Shown one piece after another: positions 21,846 through 32,300 of a stretch of DNA of 60,000 bases; position 1 is the first letter of the stretch; each line of letters begins with the position of its first letter. Source of the DNA: Prorocentrum cordatum (lineage: Eukaryota > Sar > Dinophyceae > Prorocentrales > Prorocentraceae); NCBI GenBank assembly GCA_963575745.1, contig CAUYUJ010020736.1, positions 67,501 through 127,500 of the forward strand, written 5' to 3'. Made by a program: the position numbers and the translations under genes. Under the pieces are notes generated by a model, which saw only the letters and a list, made by a program, of their open reading frames with translations, was not told where the DNA came from and made no database searches.

Positions 21846-21934
21846 GATCACGCGATCGGCGACCACGGACCGCAGTTTGTCGGGGGAGCACGCAGTCGCC
21901 GATCACGTGATCGGTTCGGCTTGATCACGCGATC
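21846..21934. repeat. Three GATCACGYGATC palindromes
   Basis: gatcacgcgatc at 21846-21857, gatcacgtgatc (perfect 12-bp palindrome) at 21901-21912 and gatcacgcgatc at 21923-21934. The first and second also form a longer inverted repeat through ggcgac/gtcgcc. Confidence 0.7.
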
Positions 21935-22740
21935 GTCCGCGCTTGCATGCGTGACCGATCCGAGGTAGCCATCGCGAGCAGGGCGCTTCGATCGGATCTT
22001 GGCGCGGGGTTGCGTGGTCGGCCCAGTGATCGGCCAGGCACCAACCGTCGTGGGCCATGTTAAGTCCGCGCGCACGGACAAGTCGGGGTTAGGAGGGGCC
22101 CCGAGGGCCCTGGGGGGGGGGCCCACGCGATTCTGAGTGATTCCCGCCTCGCCCCCAATGATTCTGGAGTGTTTTTGTTCGGTTTCTCTCTTTTAGAAAG
22201 ATGTTGTACCAGCAATTATTTGAATCCCTGTGAATGCCTGAATGTGCGTGATGACAAACGATCGAGATGGGGCTGACCGCCCACCTGGGAAGCCAACCGC
22301 GATGATAAGGTTATGCCCACGCTTACGGCGACATTCCGACTCCCCAGAGCACCCTCCGTGTCACGCAGTGCGTGCCACCCCCACTAACTTCCCGCGAGCA
22401 GGGTGCAGCCCGACCAGATTTCGATCGAAATTATCCCGAACTGCAATCGACAATGATAACGAAGACTAGACTCAATACGCAAGCGGCCCATCCGAAACGC
22501 CATGGTCTGCTCTACTACGTGAAATATCGCGCTGAGGCCAGCTAGTGCAATGCCTTCCACCGACAGGGGAAGGAGGGGCCTGAGGGTGTTTGAGATACCA
22601 CTGGAGGTTGTGAACATCTGGGGTGTTTCCAGGGCGCACTCGTGGCCTTCCTGGGGCCTTCCTGGGGCCCCGTCTAGACTATCTCGCGGCCCTGGCGGGC
22701 CGTCGGAGCTCGCTCGCCCACCTGCGGGCAGGCGACGGCG
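21935..22740. other. Unique sequence, no supported gene
   Basis: Several ORFs of 75-92 codons on both strands, without motifs. Nothing supported. Confidence 0.4.
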
Positions 22741-22764
22741 TTGCCGCCTTGAGCCTCGAACGGA

Positions 22765-22811
22765 TCGTCATCGTCATCATCACCATCACCATCATCATGA
22801 TCATCGTCATG

Positions 22812-22851
<40 letters not shown>

Positions 22852-22852
22852 G

Positions 22853-22888
<36 letters not shown>

Positions 22889-22925
22889 TATCAGCGTTCT
22901 CATCATCACCATCGTGATCGTTACC
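22765..22925. repeat. ATC/CAT microsatellite
   Basis: catcatcat array encoding His, Ile or Ser runs only. Confidence 0.95.
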
Positions 22926-23371
22926 GTCATCTTCGTGCGCTGACCCCCACACACATGCCATGTGCGTGGGGGTCAGAGTGCTGAGCTGGCAGGGCGGCGG
23001 GAATTGCCGAAGGCACTTGAATCTTGCTCTGATGAACCACACCCTCGTTGCATTCCTACCCCCGAGACCATTGATGCGATAACGAAGGGCGTGTCTGGCA
23101 ATGCCCCACTTCGCAATGCATCGACACGGCACCGATATGGCAGCCAAGTGAAGCATTTTCTCTAGAGGCCCAGCCCACTGGGCGTTACTAATCCCACATG
23201 CTGGCGCACAACGCAGCAATCGACACATGCACGAATCCTAAATGGCAGACGCCTCACTCTCACATCTTGGATTTCCTGATCCACGGGATCCACACGCCTG
23301 GGCCGCAGGCCACCTTCCGCAACACGCGGCGCCTGGGCTTCACCACGGGGCTCGAAACCTCCATCCGAGAT

Positions 23372-23647
23372 CTAGATTTTTTCCGAAGTCGGAACAGGAA
23401 CAGGGTCGGGGTGGAGCCAGAGGTCGATGGGGTGCTTGCTCGTGGTGTCGCCGTCGTTCTTGGCGTAGTCGCCATTCTCGGCGTCCTCGCCTGAGTCCTC
23501 GACAACAATGACATTGATCAGGAGGCGCCGTATCGAGAGGCGTTTCTGCTCACGGTCCCATTTGGCACGGAGGGCTGCATATTCTTGCGGGGTCGGCATA
23601 TAAATGTTCCCTCCAGCAAACAGGTCCACCTTCTGAGGAACCGCCAT
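23372..23647 (-). CDS. Small ORF, unknown dinoflagellate protein fragment
   Basis: Starting at Met (23647) the frame reads MAVPQKVDLFAGGNIYMPTP, then QEYAALRAKWDREQKRLSIR and RLLINVIVVEDSG, ending PDPVPVPTSEKI. The composition is that of a folded protein with an aromatic/basic helix. The ORF extends upstream of this Met only into CCT microsatellite, which supports the start. At 91 residues it may be a first exon. It lies 0.5 kb beyond the end of the next minus-strand gene. Confidence 0.4.
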   Translation of the reverse strand: MAVPQKVDLFAGGNIYMPTPQEYAALRAKWDREQKRLSIRRLLINVIVVEDSGEDAENGDYAKNDGDTTSKHPIDLWLHPDPVPVPTSEKI

Positions 23648-23744
23648 GGCCAGCAGCTCCGAAGGCCCGAAGGGAGGCCTCCAACAAAGAAGAACGGGCA
23701 ACTCGAGCCCTGCTGGGTCACGGGCAGGCCCTTCCCGGACATCC

Positions 23745-23932
23745 CTCATCCCTCCTCCCTCATCCTTCCTCCGTCCTTTGCCTCCTCCCTCCCCCCTCCT
23801 CCCTCCTCCCTCCCTCATCCCTCCTCCCTCCTTCCTCCTCCCTCCTCCCTGCTCCCTCCTTCCTTCCTCCCTCCGTCCTCCTCCCTCCTCCCTCCTCCCT
23901 CCTCCCTCCTCCGTCCTTCCTCCCTCTTTGGA
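23745..23932. repeat. CCTCCCT microsatellite
   Basis: ctcctccctcctccctcatcc units. Confidence 0.95.
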
Positions 23933-24183
23933 TTTGTTTCAACGCAATTGTTATCATGCCGACGTTTTCAGACGTTGATTATCAGATTAGTGTATGTTTG
24001 AACCCGGGATTGTTCAACCCTGCGTGCTCATGTTATTTGTATTTCAACCACTGATGTTTCCCCTGCGCACTCAAGAAATCTCTGAGAACTCGGTCGTCTC
24101 CGAGGTTCGCCTCATAGCATTGCTGCAATCACCTGAAACAATAACTAACAGGAGGCTCACTTTGTTTTGAGATCGCCCCGCAC

Positions 24184-24865
24184 TCAAGACGAGGCCGCGA
24201 ATGTGGCCATCCACTCAGTCATCGGGCCAGTGGCCGACTGCCACGTCTTCACGTGCGACTGCTTGGAGGGGCCGGCCTCGATGTAGCGAAAGATCTCCTT
24301 CCGCGACTCGTCAGCGATGGTCGAACACGGACTTCGGGGGCTCCTTCTCGTTCTTGTCACCAACTCCGAACACGATCGGCACGAAGCCGAAGGGGGCATA
24401 CATGATGTCCCCGACGTCCCGGACTGCACGATGGGAGGTCTCGTGCTCGAGCAAGGTCTTGCGGCTGTCGCACGACAGGGCTGCCATGAACTGGTCGAAA
24501 GAGCTGAGCGACGTCATGCCATGGTTGGTCAAGAGCGCAGTCGGCACCAGCAGGCAGCACACTTTACCTTCGAGCACCATGGAACAGAATGCGACGCCTG
24601 GGAACGCTACGCTGTTGAAGTCCCACGACCACGAGTAGGGAGTCAAGACCACAATGAAGGGCTTCATGAACATGCTCTTGGCGGCCTCGCAGAGTTCGAG
24701 CTCCTCCGTGATCTTGTCGATGTCGAGGCCATCCGTCTTATCCAAAGTCACTTGAATGATATCCACGAGCACGCAACCGACGATCTTCTCATTCGTCCGC
24801 ACCGGAGAACCAAGGTCAAGAGACTCGGAGTCCTTGAACTCGAGCGCTTTGCTCTTGTCCTTCAA
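24184..24865 (-). CDS. C-terminal part of unknown ~800-aa protein (candidate retrogene)
   Basis: In the same frame as the N-terminal part, from 24886 the sequence reads SEDTLKDKSKALEFKD, then NEKIVGCVLVDIIQVTLDKT, MFMKPFIVVLTPYSWSWDFN, and CCLLVPTALLTNHG, ending KSVFDHR-stop at 24311. One base of shift near 24325 continues the protein as ADESRKEIFRYIEAGPSKQS and TGPMTEWMATFAASS to a stop at 24184. It is hydrophobic and beta-rich, unlike the basic/acidic N-terminal half. I do not recognise the fold. It is separated from the rest by the CCT/GGA tract at 24890-25215. Confidence 0.55.
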
Positions 24866-24889
24866 AGTGTCCTCGCTGGTAGGGGCTTG

Positions 24890-25215
24890 GGGCGGCTCCT
24901 CCTCCCCCTCCTCCTCCTCCTCCTCCTCCTTCCTCCTCCCCTCCTCCTCCCTCCTCCTCCCCCCTCCTCCTTCCCTCCTCCACCCTCATCCTCCTCCTCT
25001 CCTCCTCCTTCCTCCTCCTCCTCCTCCTCCTCTCCCTCCTCCCCTCCTCCCCCTCCTCCTCCTCCTCCTCCTCCTCCTCCTCCTCATCCTCCTCATTAAT
25101 CCTCCTCCTCCTCCTCCTCCTCCTCCTCCTCCTCCCCCTCTTCCTCCCCCTCCTCCGTCTCCTCCTCCTCCTCCTCCTCCTCTTCTTCCTCCTCCTGCTC
25201 CTCCTCCTCCCCCCC
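24890..25215. repeat. CCT microsatellite interrupting a gene
   Basis: cctcctcctcc tract inside the coding region of the unknown minus-strand protein. On the coding strand gaggacacc precedes it and gaggacact follows it. It introduces a TGA at 24986-24988 in the gene's frame. Confidence 0.9.
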
Positions 25216-26692
25216 TGGTGTCCTCGGCGTCGCGCAAGCACGCCGCGAAAGCCTTGGCGAGGGGCTCAGCCGTCATGTGCTGCTCGAACATCTTGGCGAC
25301 ACGATTGATGGCAGCATACTTCTTGCGGCTGGCCTCGGCTGCGACGGACTGCATGTCGCTCGTGATGTGTTGCATGGCCGCCACGCACTCGTCGAAGTTT
25401 GTCCGCGCGACCTCGAGCGTCTCGATGCTCTTGATCGCCTGGGCCTGGCACTTCTCCAAGTTCATCCTCTGGTTGTACTTCTTGATGTCGTCGCACTCCT
25501 TCTTGCAGCTCGTGATGGTGCTGGTCAGCGCCTGCTTCACCGTCGTGTAGTCGATGCCATCGAGGTCGCAATCACAACATTGGACTTTCGCCCAAGCCTT
25601 GTCGGAAACGTTGAACATGTCACCCCTCTTGTAGACGCCCATGGCCGACAACCTCTCCTTGAACTGCACTCCGAACTTCTGCTTGGCGGACAGGAACTTA
25701 GAGATGGGCATCTTCCCCTTGAGCTCAACGAAGGGCTCGGGCTCCGTCTCGGCGGTGGCGGCCAGGCCGCCCTCTGGCTCCTCTGGCAGCTCCTCGTCGT
25801 CGTCGTCGTCGGCCGAGTCGCAGTTGGACTTGGGTCTCTGCTGGCGCTTGCCCTCCAGCATGGATGACACCCAGCTCCTCTTACTGGCGCTGGTCCGCCT
25901 GCTCTGGCTCCTGCTCTTGCTCCTCAGTCGCTTCTCCTTCGTCCCGCTGAGGGGCCGCGCTGAGGCTGGTGGTGAGGCCGCAGGCGCCGACGAGCTCGTC
26001 GCCCTCGCACCTGCCGAAACGCCCTGCCTGAACTTACATGTAGCCTGGCCGTGCTTCTCGCGGAGACCCAAGGCGCTCGAAGACGGCTTATCCACTTTAG
26101 ATGCGTACTTCGTCTGCTGCGACGTGCCCTTGATGCGCTCGACCACGACGGGCTTCTCGACGGCCACGGTCGTCTGCCCCTTCCGATTCTTCTTCTTCTC
26201 AACCTCAGGGTCATTGATGTCATCATCCCATGCCTGCAACGCCTCCTCGTCCGACAAGCCCTCCCTCACTTTGAACCACTGGACGTAAGCCTGCTTGCGC
26301 AAGTAGACGAACTCTTCCTTCGTGAACAGGCCGTCCGTCTCCACCAGCTCCTCGCAGAAGTCGATCACGTGATCACGCTGGTGCGGTCTCCTGCCGTGCT
26401 TATGCTTATTCAACATCGCCAGCGCGATAGCCCGAAACTTCTCTGGGTCCGCGGCCAAGAGGGACATCACCTTCTTCTTAAGATCGGGGCGAGAGGTCAG
26501 GGTGCGCTCAAGTGCTTGCAGCGCGTTGAAGCATGCTTTGTGTAGAGGGGTGAGGCCGAACTTCTTGTGCTTGCTGAAGTCGCGCTCGTCCCCGTCCATG
26601 TGGCAGAGAAGGCAGGACAGAGTGACGAATCCCTCGGCGATATCATCCTCTGCAAGGTGCTGCACGATGATCCCCTCGTCGCTGTCCGACAT
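24986..26692 (-). CDS. Unknown dinoflagellate protein, N-terminal part (candidate retrogene)
   Basis: Start chosen at MSDSDEGIIVQHLAEDD (ATG complement at 26690-26692), the first Met after an SL-like relic at 26772-26792; the frame is open further upstream. About residues 25-55 hold a possible metal site (CLLCHMDG, then HKK and PLHKAC). Then follow helices (SLLAADPEKFRAIALAMLNK), an Arg/Ser-rich basic stretch (KRLRSKSRSQSRRTSASKRS), an acidic run (DDDDDEELPEEPEGG), and a helical segment (FDECVAAMQHITSDMQSVAA). Coding sense ends near 25217, after ACLRDAEDT. The remaining codons to 24986 are poly-Gly/Arg from a microsatellite. Function unknown; the basic plus acidic tracts suggest a nuclear or RNA/DNA-associated role, which is inference only. 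Confidence 0.6.
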   Translation of the reverse strand: MSDSDEGIIVQHLAEDDIAEGFVTLSCLLCHMDGDERDFSKHKKFGLTPLHKACFNALQALERTLTSRPDLKKKVMSLLAADPEKFRAIALAMLNKHKHGRRPHQRDHVIDFCEELVETDGLFTKEEFVYLRKQAYVQWFKVREGLSDEEALQAWDDDINDPEVEKKKNRKGQTTVAVEKPVVVERIKGTSQQTKYASKVDKPSSSALGLREKHGQATCKFRQGVSAGARATSSSAPAASPPASARPLSGTKEKRLRSKSRSQSRRTSASKRSWVSSMLEGKRQQRPKSNCDSADDDDDEELPEEPEGGLAATAETEPEPFVELKGKMPISKFLSAKQKFGVQFKERLSAMGVYKRGDMFNVSDKAWAKVQCCDCDLDGIDYTTVKQALTSTITSCKKECDDIKKYNQRMNLEKCQAQAIKSIETLEVARTNFDECVAAMQHITSDMQSVAAEASRKKYAAINRVAKMFEQHMTAEPLAKAFAACLRDAEDTRGGGGGAGGGRRGGGGGGGDGGGGGRGGGGGGGGGGGGGLMRRMRRRRRRRRRRRGRRGGGRGGGGGGGRRRRGGG

Positions 26693-26771
26693 GGCGAAGG
26701 ATCTGCCTTCGCGGAGGAAGCCGCACCAGTGCTGATGTGCACGCGGGCTGGCCTCTAGCGCGGCATGCCCG

Positions 26772-26792
26772 CGCGAGCCAAAATGGCTGCAG
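26772..26792 (-). other. Degenerate spliced-leader relic (17/21)
   Basis: On the minus strand the sequence matches positions 2-22 of the dinoflagellate SL at 17 of 21 bases, with the core AGCCATTTTGGCTC intact. It lies 80 bases upstream of the chosen ATG of the minus-strand gene and in the same orientation. This is the hallmark of a gene derived from reverse-transcribed trans-spliced mRNA. Confidence 0.65.
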
Positions 26793-26924
26793 TAATTACG
26801 CAAAGAGGGACCGTCCCCTGTTGACCGATTTACCTGCAGTAGAAGGTGAGTCCCTGGACCCCAGGGCCCTCCATGAAAGCAGCCCCGCATGCAACGAACT
26901 TCTCCTCATGATCCTCATCATCAT

Positions 26925-27070
26925 CATGATCATGATCATCATCATCATCAACATCATCATCATCATCATCATCATCATCATTATCATCATCATCAGCATC
27001 ATCATCATCATCATAATCCCCGTCGTCGTCGTCGTCGCCCTGGTCGTCGCCGTCGTCGTCGTCGCTCCTA
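26925..27070. repeat. ATC then GTC microsatellites
   Basis: atcatcatc array, changing at about 27020 to cgtcgtcg. Confidence 0.95.
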
Positions 27071-27084
27071 TGGGCCCAAGGCTC

Positions 27085-27419
27085 CCATCAGACTTTCAAC
27101 TTCCAGAATGATTGAGCTTTGGCCTGGAAGATGAAAGTATGATGGCGTCGTCGTCGTCGTCGTCGTCGACGTCGTCGTCGTCGTTGTGGACATCGCCGTT
27201 ATCGCCGTCGTCGCTCCCATGGGCCCACGGCTCCCATCATACTTTCATCTTCCAGAATGATTGAGCTTTGGCCTGGAAGATGAAAGTATGATGGCGTCGT
27301 CGTCGTCGTCCTGGTCATCGTCGTCATCGTCGTCGTCGCTCCCATGGGCCCACGGCTCCCATCGCACTTTCATCTTCCAGAATGATTGAGCGTTGGCCTG
27401 GAAGATGAAAGTATGATGG
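27085..27419. repeat. Three hairpin modules between GTC microsatellites
   Basis: Each module has two 22-nt arms around a 17-nt loop (aatgattgagctttggc, one base different in copy 3). Arms are at 27085-27106/27124-27145, 27234-27255/27273-27294 and 27359-27380/27398-27419. The middle copy is a perfect inverted repeat (ccatcatactttcatcttcc arm). The outer copies have two mismatches each, all in the left arm. Each is preceded by an atgggccca / ggctcc phrase and followed by GTC repeats. Confidence 0.85.
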
Positions 27420-27479
27420 CGTCGTCGTCGTCGTCTTCGTCGTCTCCCCAGGGTCATGTCGGACTCACGGTGCGGACTC

Positions 27480-27525
27480 TCTCCTCCTCCTCCTCCTCCT
27501 CCTCTTCCTCCTCCTCCTCCTCCTC
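27480..27525. repeat. CTC microsatellite
   Basis: ctcctcctcctcttcctcc run. Confidence 0.9.
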
Positions 27526-27868
27526 ATAGTGCCACACTGTTCTAGGGATGTTTTAGGGGCCTGTTCGGTGGTACCACTCACAGATCCATGGAAGGTGACC
27601 AAGTAGGTCGCGCCGTGCCGTGGCTAGGGTCTGTCAGGTTAGGGCCTGCAGGGTTAAAGTCTCCCAGGTTAGAGCATGCGGGTGTAATGTGAGCTACGCG
27701 CAGCCTAAGATAAACATAACAACATTGTATATTTGGGGGGGCACTAACCCTGCGAGCCTACATGGGAAGGATAGTGGATCAACGCAACGCAACGCGAATA
27801 CAACAGCTGTTGTGTCAGCACATGACACAAAGTAAGAAAACGTATCAACAAAGTATATGTCTCCAGCA
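27526..27868. other. Unique sequence with weak ~20-bp CAGGTTAG repeats
   Basis: Around 27625-27690 the phrases tcaggttagggcctgcaggg and cccaggttagagcatgcggg recur. No gene is supported. Confidence 0.4.
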
Positions 27869-27874
27869 GGTTTG

Positions 27875-28045
27875 GAGTGATTTTGGACTGATTTGGAGTG
27901 ATGTGGAGTGATTTGGAGTGATTTGTGGCGGGGTGCGGAGTGATTCGGAGTGATTCCGGAGTGATCCTGAGTGATTCGGGAGCGCGTCGGAGTGATTCGG
28001 GAGTGATTCTGAGTGATTTGGAGTGATTTGGAGTGATTTTACACC
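27875..28045. repeat. GGAGTGATTT minisatellite (~10 bp)
   Basis: ggagtgatttggagtgattt repeats with variants gggagtgattc, ggactgattt and tgagtgattc. Confidence 0.9.
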
Positions 28046-28615
28046 CTTTGGTAACGTCCTAGTGCTACGTGAGCCTCAAAGATAACAAGATATGTATCAC
28101 CCTAGCTTGTAATACACACACAAGAACTCAAGCACATGCCAGACAGCGTTACCCTAACGGTGGGATCCCGCATGAGACTCTATTTTGTCTGAGTGTGAGT
28201 GAACATGAGCGTGTGAGTGTTCTTCTAGATACGAATGAGTCTGAATCTGAGTTAGGCTGCACAGCACAGAAGTATCTCTCAGCGGGACGGGCTCCTCGCA
28301 CGAGGCTGCCTAAGTAATAGTGAGTCTGAGTATGAGCGAAGATACACCTGGTAGCGCACCGAATGAGTTCTTTTCACGCGGAGCTGCAGGTCGCTCTCTG
28401 GGCGGCCAATCCCCAAAACTGATAAATATAGAAGCGAAAGAGCCCATCGGGGTGGGCTCCTGAGACACGCTGGGAGAACGCAGCGGCGACTGGAGGCCAA
28501 CGCACTACCTACCTGGCAAGGCTCGATCGTTGATTCAACTCACGTGCTCGACTAACCCTGCCTCTGCACCGCCTTCACCGTGGCCCTGGCCATGGACCGT
28601 GAAGGCATTCGGGTG
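28046..28615. other. Unique sequence, no supported gene
   Basis: Weak gagtgtgagtgaacatgag-like repeats near 28190-28340. Short ORFs only. Confidence 0.4.
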
Positions 28616-28620
28616 GGAAC

Positions 28621-28896
28621 CTAGACATACTTGGCATTGAGCCTGTCGTAAGTCGCCTGGTCGATGCCCCGGATATACTGTCTGACTCTCTTATGGCTCT
28701 GGATCTGGATCTTCATCATGGTCTTGACGATCTTCTGGAGATCCTTGATATGCGTGTCCTTGTCCTTGATGACCTTCTGGAGGTCCTTTTCCTTCTGGGT
28801 CCGCACCATCTGATCCGCAAATCTGGCACGCTGCCACTCAGACTGGAGCTGGGCGTACGCAGGACTCGGCTGGCGGAGGGACGATAGACCCTGCAC
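28621..28896 (-). CDS. Coiled-coil protein fragment, likely terminal exon
   Basis: The frame reads AYAQLQSEWQRARFADQMVR, then TQKEKDLQKVIKDKDTHIKD and LQKIVKTMMKIQIQSHKRVR, ending IDQATYDRLNAKYV and a stop. Heptad-like spacing of Leu/Ile/Val (DLQKV, DLQKI) predicts a coiled coil. Just upstream on the minus strand is GTGCTGAGTGCAG, a plausible splice acceptor, so this may be the last exon rather than a 91-residue gene. Function unknown. Confidence 0.45.
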   Translation of the reverse strand: MQGLSSLRQPSPAYAQLQSEWQRARFADQMVRTQKEKDLQKVIKDKDTHIKDLQKIVKTMMKIQIQSHKRVRQYIRGIDQATYDRLNAKYV

Positions 28897-28919
28897 TCAG
28901 CACTTGATCCCAAATTGCT

Positions 28920-29345
28920 CGAACAGTGAGACGGGAGTTGGTGGTGATGCTGATGCTGACGATGACAGTTAGCACGGCGATGACGGCGAATGATGTTGTT
29001 GACGATGATGATGTTGGTGTTAGTTAATATTGATGTTGCTGTCAGTGGTGCTGCTGACGTTAAGTGCGATCATGGCGATGAATGGTGAAGATAAGGGGGT
29101 GGAGCTCTGCTCACCCCTCCTTCCGCTCGACTCTGGCCGCCCAAACAGTGCCTGCACAGATCGGGCCCCCGAGGCCATCGTGGGCCCCCAACGAAGTGCG
29201 ATCATCGACGCGCTCCAGCTCCGAAAGGGGTCCACGCCGAGGAGGAGACCAGTTGCGCTCTCACCGCGTTCCTTGCCAGCTGTTCCTGTTGTTGCACGTC
29301 TATTGTTTTGAGTTTTTTCGACAGACGTGCCCCAGTCTCTCCCTT
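28920..29345. other. Low-complexity GAT/GTT patch and unique sequence
   Basis: gatgatgatgttggtgttag-like patch (28930-29050), then GC-rich unique sequence downstream of the large minus-strand ORF. No gene is supported. Confidence 0.4.
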
Positions 29346-29348
29346 GGG

Positions 29349-32300
29349 TCAAGGCTCAAGGTGACCATTCGCTTGCAACCACGCCCTCTGGTCTTCCAGA
29401 GGTATTTCCAAGTCCTGCTTCCGATGCTCATCTCTGCTCAAGTCTCGGCCCATCTCTTGCCACACAGCTAGGTAAGCAATAGGCTGGTATACGCCGAAGT
29501 CAGCGCTTTGAGCTGCCAATGCATTTCGGCTTCGAGAGCAGCCGACGTGAGTGTCGCACTTCAACCTATATCGGAAATACCCTGATATCGCCATGCGGTC
29601 TTCAATCAAGAGGCGCTGCCCACCGATGAACTCTGGGGTCACTGGGGCGGGGCCGCACTCGACGTCGGCCGCTGGCGCCAATAGGTCGTCGGAACTGCTC
29701 GAGCTGGAGCTGCTCGAACTCGAAGAGGACGAACTCGAAGAGGTCGAGGACGTCGAACTCGAAGAAGCTGGCTTCGGCGAGTCGCCGATAGGCCCGCCAG
29801 ACTCCGAGCCGTCATCCAGGGCTTCGGGCATCGGGCCATCCTCCAGGGCAATCGCGCCAGCGTCCTCCAAGGCGTCTGGCCGCTCCAGCCCTGCGAGCAA
29901 CTCATCGAGCAACTCCCCCTGCAGCAGGCGCTTGTAAACCTTGGCTGGCTGCCCGGCGGGAACGATGTTCCCCTTCAGCAAATTCTTGTAGTAGTCGATC
30001 GGGGCGTCACTGCGCATGTCGCCCAAGCCCTGTTCTACCAATGTGCGCCATGAAAGCAAGCACTGGAGGTACTCTCGGCGAGAGCCGACCTTTCTGACGC
30101 TGTACACTGTCAAGGGGCCAGCGCCAGACACGTGCGTGATAATTTGGTCTGACATGGCCATGCCTTGCCGATGAAGCTCCTTCATTATCACAAGCGGCGG
30201 GCACTGCGGGTCGGTCAAGGCCATGTTGGGCCGAGCGTGTGAGCACGCAGTCAAGTTCAGACAACCTGCATCTCCATCAGCATATACAACTGCGCCTGCG
30301 CCACGATCGGTACCCCAGAACGAATACGTCTGAATGACTACTTCAAAAACAGGCTTCCTCACTTGCGCCCTGATGGGATTGACCACGAGCCATGGCTTGG
30401 TAACGACTTTCAAGACCTGGAATAAGAATGGGTCATCGTGGTCTGGCACAGTGACGCTGAAGAAATCGTGGTGGCCAATCACCGCGCTCAAGTAGCTTCT
30501 CTTCAAGACGACCCCCTCCGCGGCAGAAATGTCCACGTCCCCGTGCAGCTCGACCAACGCCGACTCGTTCTCAGGTGCTGGAGGAATGCCATCCTGGCCA
30601 ACGTCGGCGTGCCCCTCGGCGGCAAGAGCGCCTCCGTCGGCTTCTGGAACCTCGGCGGCCTCGGCTTCCCGCGGCGGCACGGCGACCAAGTCCGCCGCGA
30701 GCTCTTCCCAATCAAAATAGTTGAACTCGCCGAGGCGGTACGTTCTCTTAACACACTTACTGATTGGTGCCTTGACCCGTTTCAACAACAACGCGTTCTT
30801 CGTCTGCAGTGCCCTGGTAGCGCGTCTAAACTCACACTCGAGACATGCGCGCCCTTCAGGGCTGTCCTCAAGCGCCGCCACGATGTTTAGATTTTGCCAG
30901 ATCCTGTTGGAAGATAGCAGCCACGGCAAGCGAGAAGAGCCGCCGCGAGTTTTGCTGAGCTTCGTTGACCTGTGGTAGCCTTCTGCAACCTGGGAAGTCA
31001 GTGGGATCCTTCGGAAAGCCTCAACCTGCGCCAAAAAAAAACGTTGTGGGGCATCGTTGATACATCCATCGGCGATCCTCCTGACATCCACTTCGAATTC
31101 GTCCATGAGCAATAACGTCATGCTGTGGTGGTCTCGCCGAGGACTCACCTCCCACTGCTGGATGATAGATCGGGCGACCGCCTGGTCCGTGGCACTGGCG
31201 AATGCGTAAGGCATCAGCTCGACCCAAGCGAACTTCTCTTTAAACTCTGGCAAGAACCGCCTGAGGGCAAACGACAGATCCCTGAAGACAGCCTCGTCAC
31301 CCAGAACATCTTCCAGGACCAGCCTGTCTGCCACGTCAGTGAGGTGCGTCTTCAAGTCGACAACTCGTTGGGGCGCCTCTTGAAGCCGACGGCCCAGCTG
31401 CTCGCACTGGACGCTCTTCCCCCTCTTCAGCGCTTCCTGGTGCTCGGGATGCGGGCAGGCCGTCGCCCATGTCCGAAATCGCTCAATAGGGTGCGCCATC
31501 ATGTGAAAGCCTCGCACCCAACGCCAAAAGTGAGTATTGCCCTTGTGTTTGACAATCTCGTTGAAATCCTGTGCGTCCTGAAGCACGCCAAGCATGCGCG
31601 GTTGAAACAACGAGCATATATGCCGCACCTTGTTTAGCGAATTGATGACCTCCAGCACGGTCTCGAACCGCCATTTGGCGAACGACGCACTGAAGCACTT
31701 CAAAGTCTTTGAATAATCGCCATGCCCATGCGACTTCAACCACACCACTAGCGATTCACGATAACTTGCGTTCCTGAAGAATCTGCAGTGCGCTCGAAGA
31801 GTACTCAGAATATCGGGCCATTCGCCTAACGCCTCTAGAGATGCCTTCAAGCACCAAGCCACTAGGTGATGCCAGTCTGGAACAGCCACGCAAAACTCCA
31901 GCAGTCGTTTGTAAGACGCGAACTTGGGAGAAATGCTAAGCCCGATCTTCGCGGCAAAAATGCGCAAGCAATTCCCAATGTCTGCGGTGAGGCGTTCAGT
32001 CCCCATGTCGGTCGTAATAGACATGCAATCCTCGAGGAACCGTTCGAAAGTGTCCATGCGAGGCCCTGCAATCAACCAGAGCTGCCACAATAATGCCATT
32101 GTTTTATCCATTGCCCCCTGATATCCGTGGCCCAAACATGCGCCTGGCATCAGATGTCCCAACACTGAAGCACCAGGAACGAATATGTCGCACAAACTCC
32201 CCATGATCTCCTCTCCTGAATTCGGACTCGAGTCCGTGTACAAATGAATTGTCCGACGCCCGTGTTCAGGCCTAGACCACGGCCGGCTACTCAGCATGCG

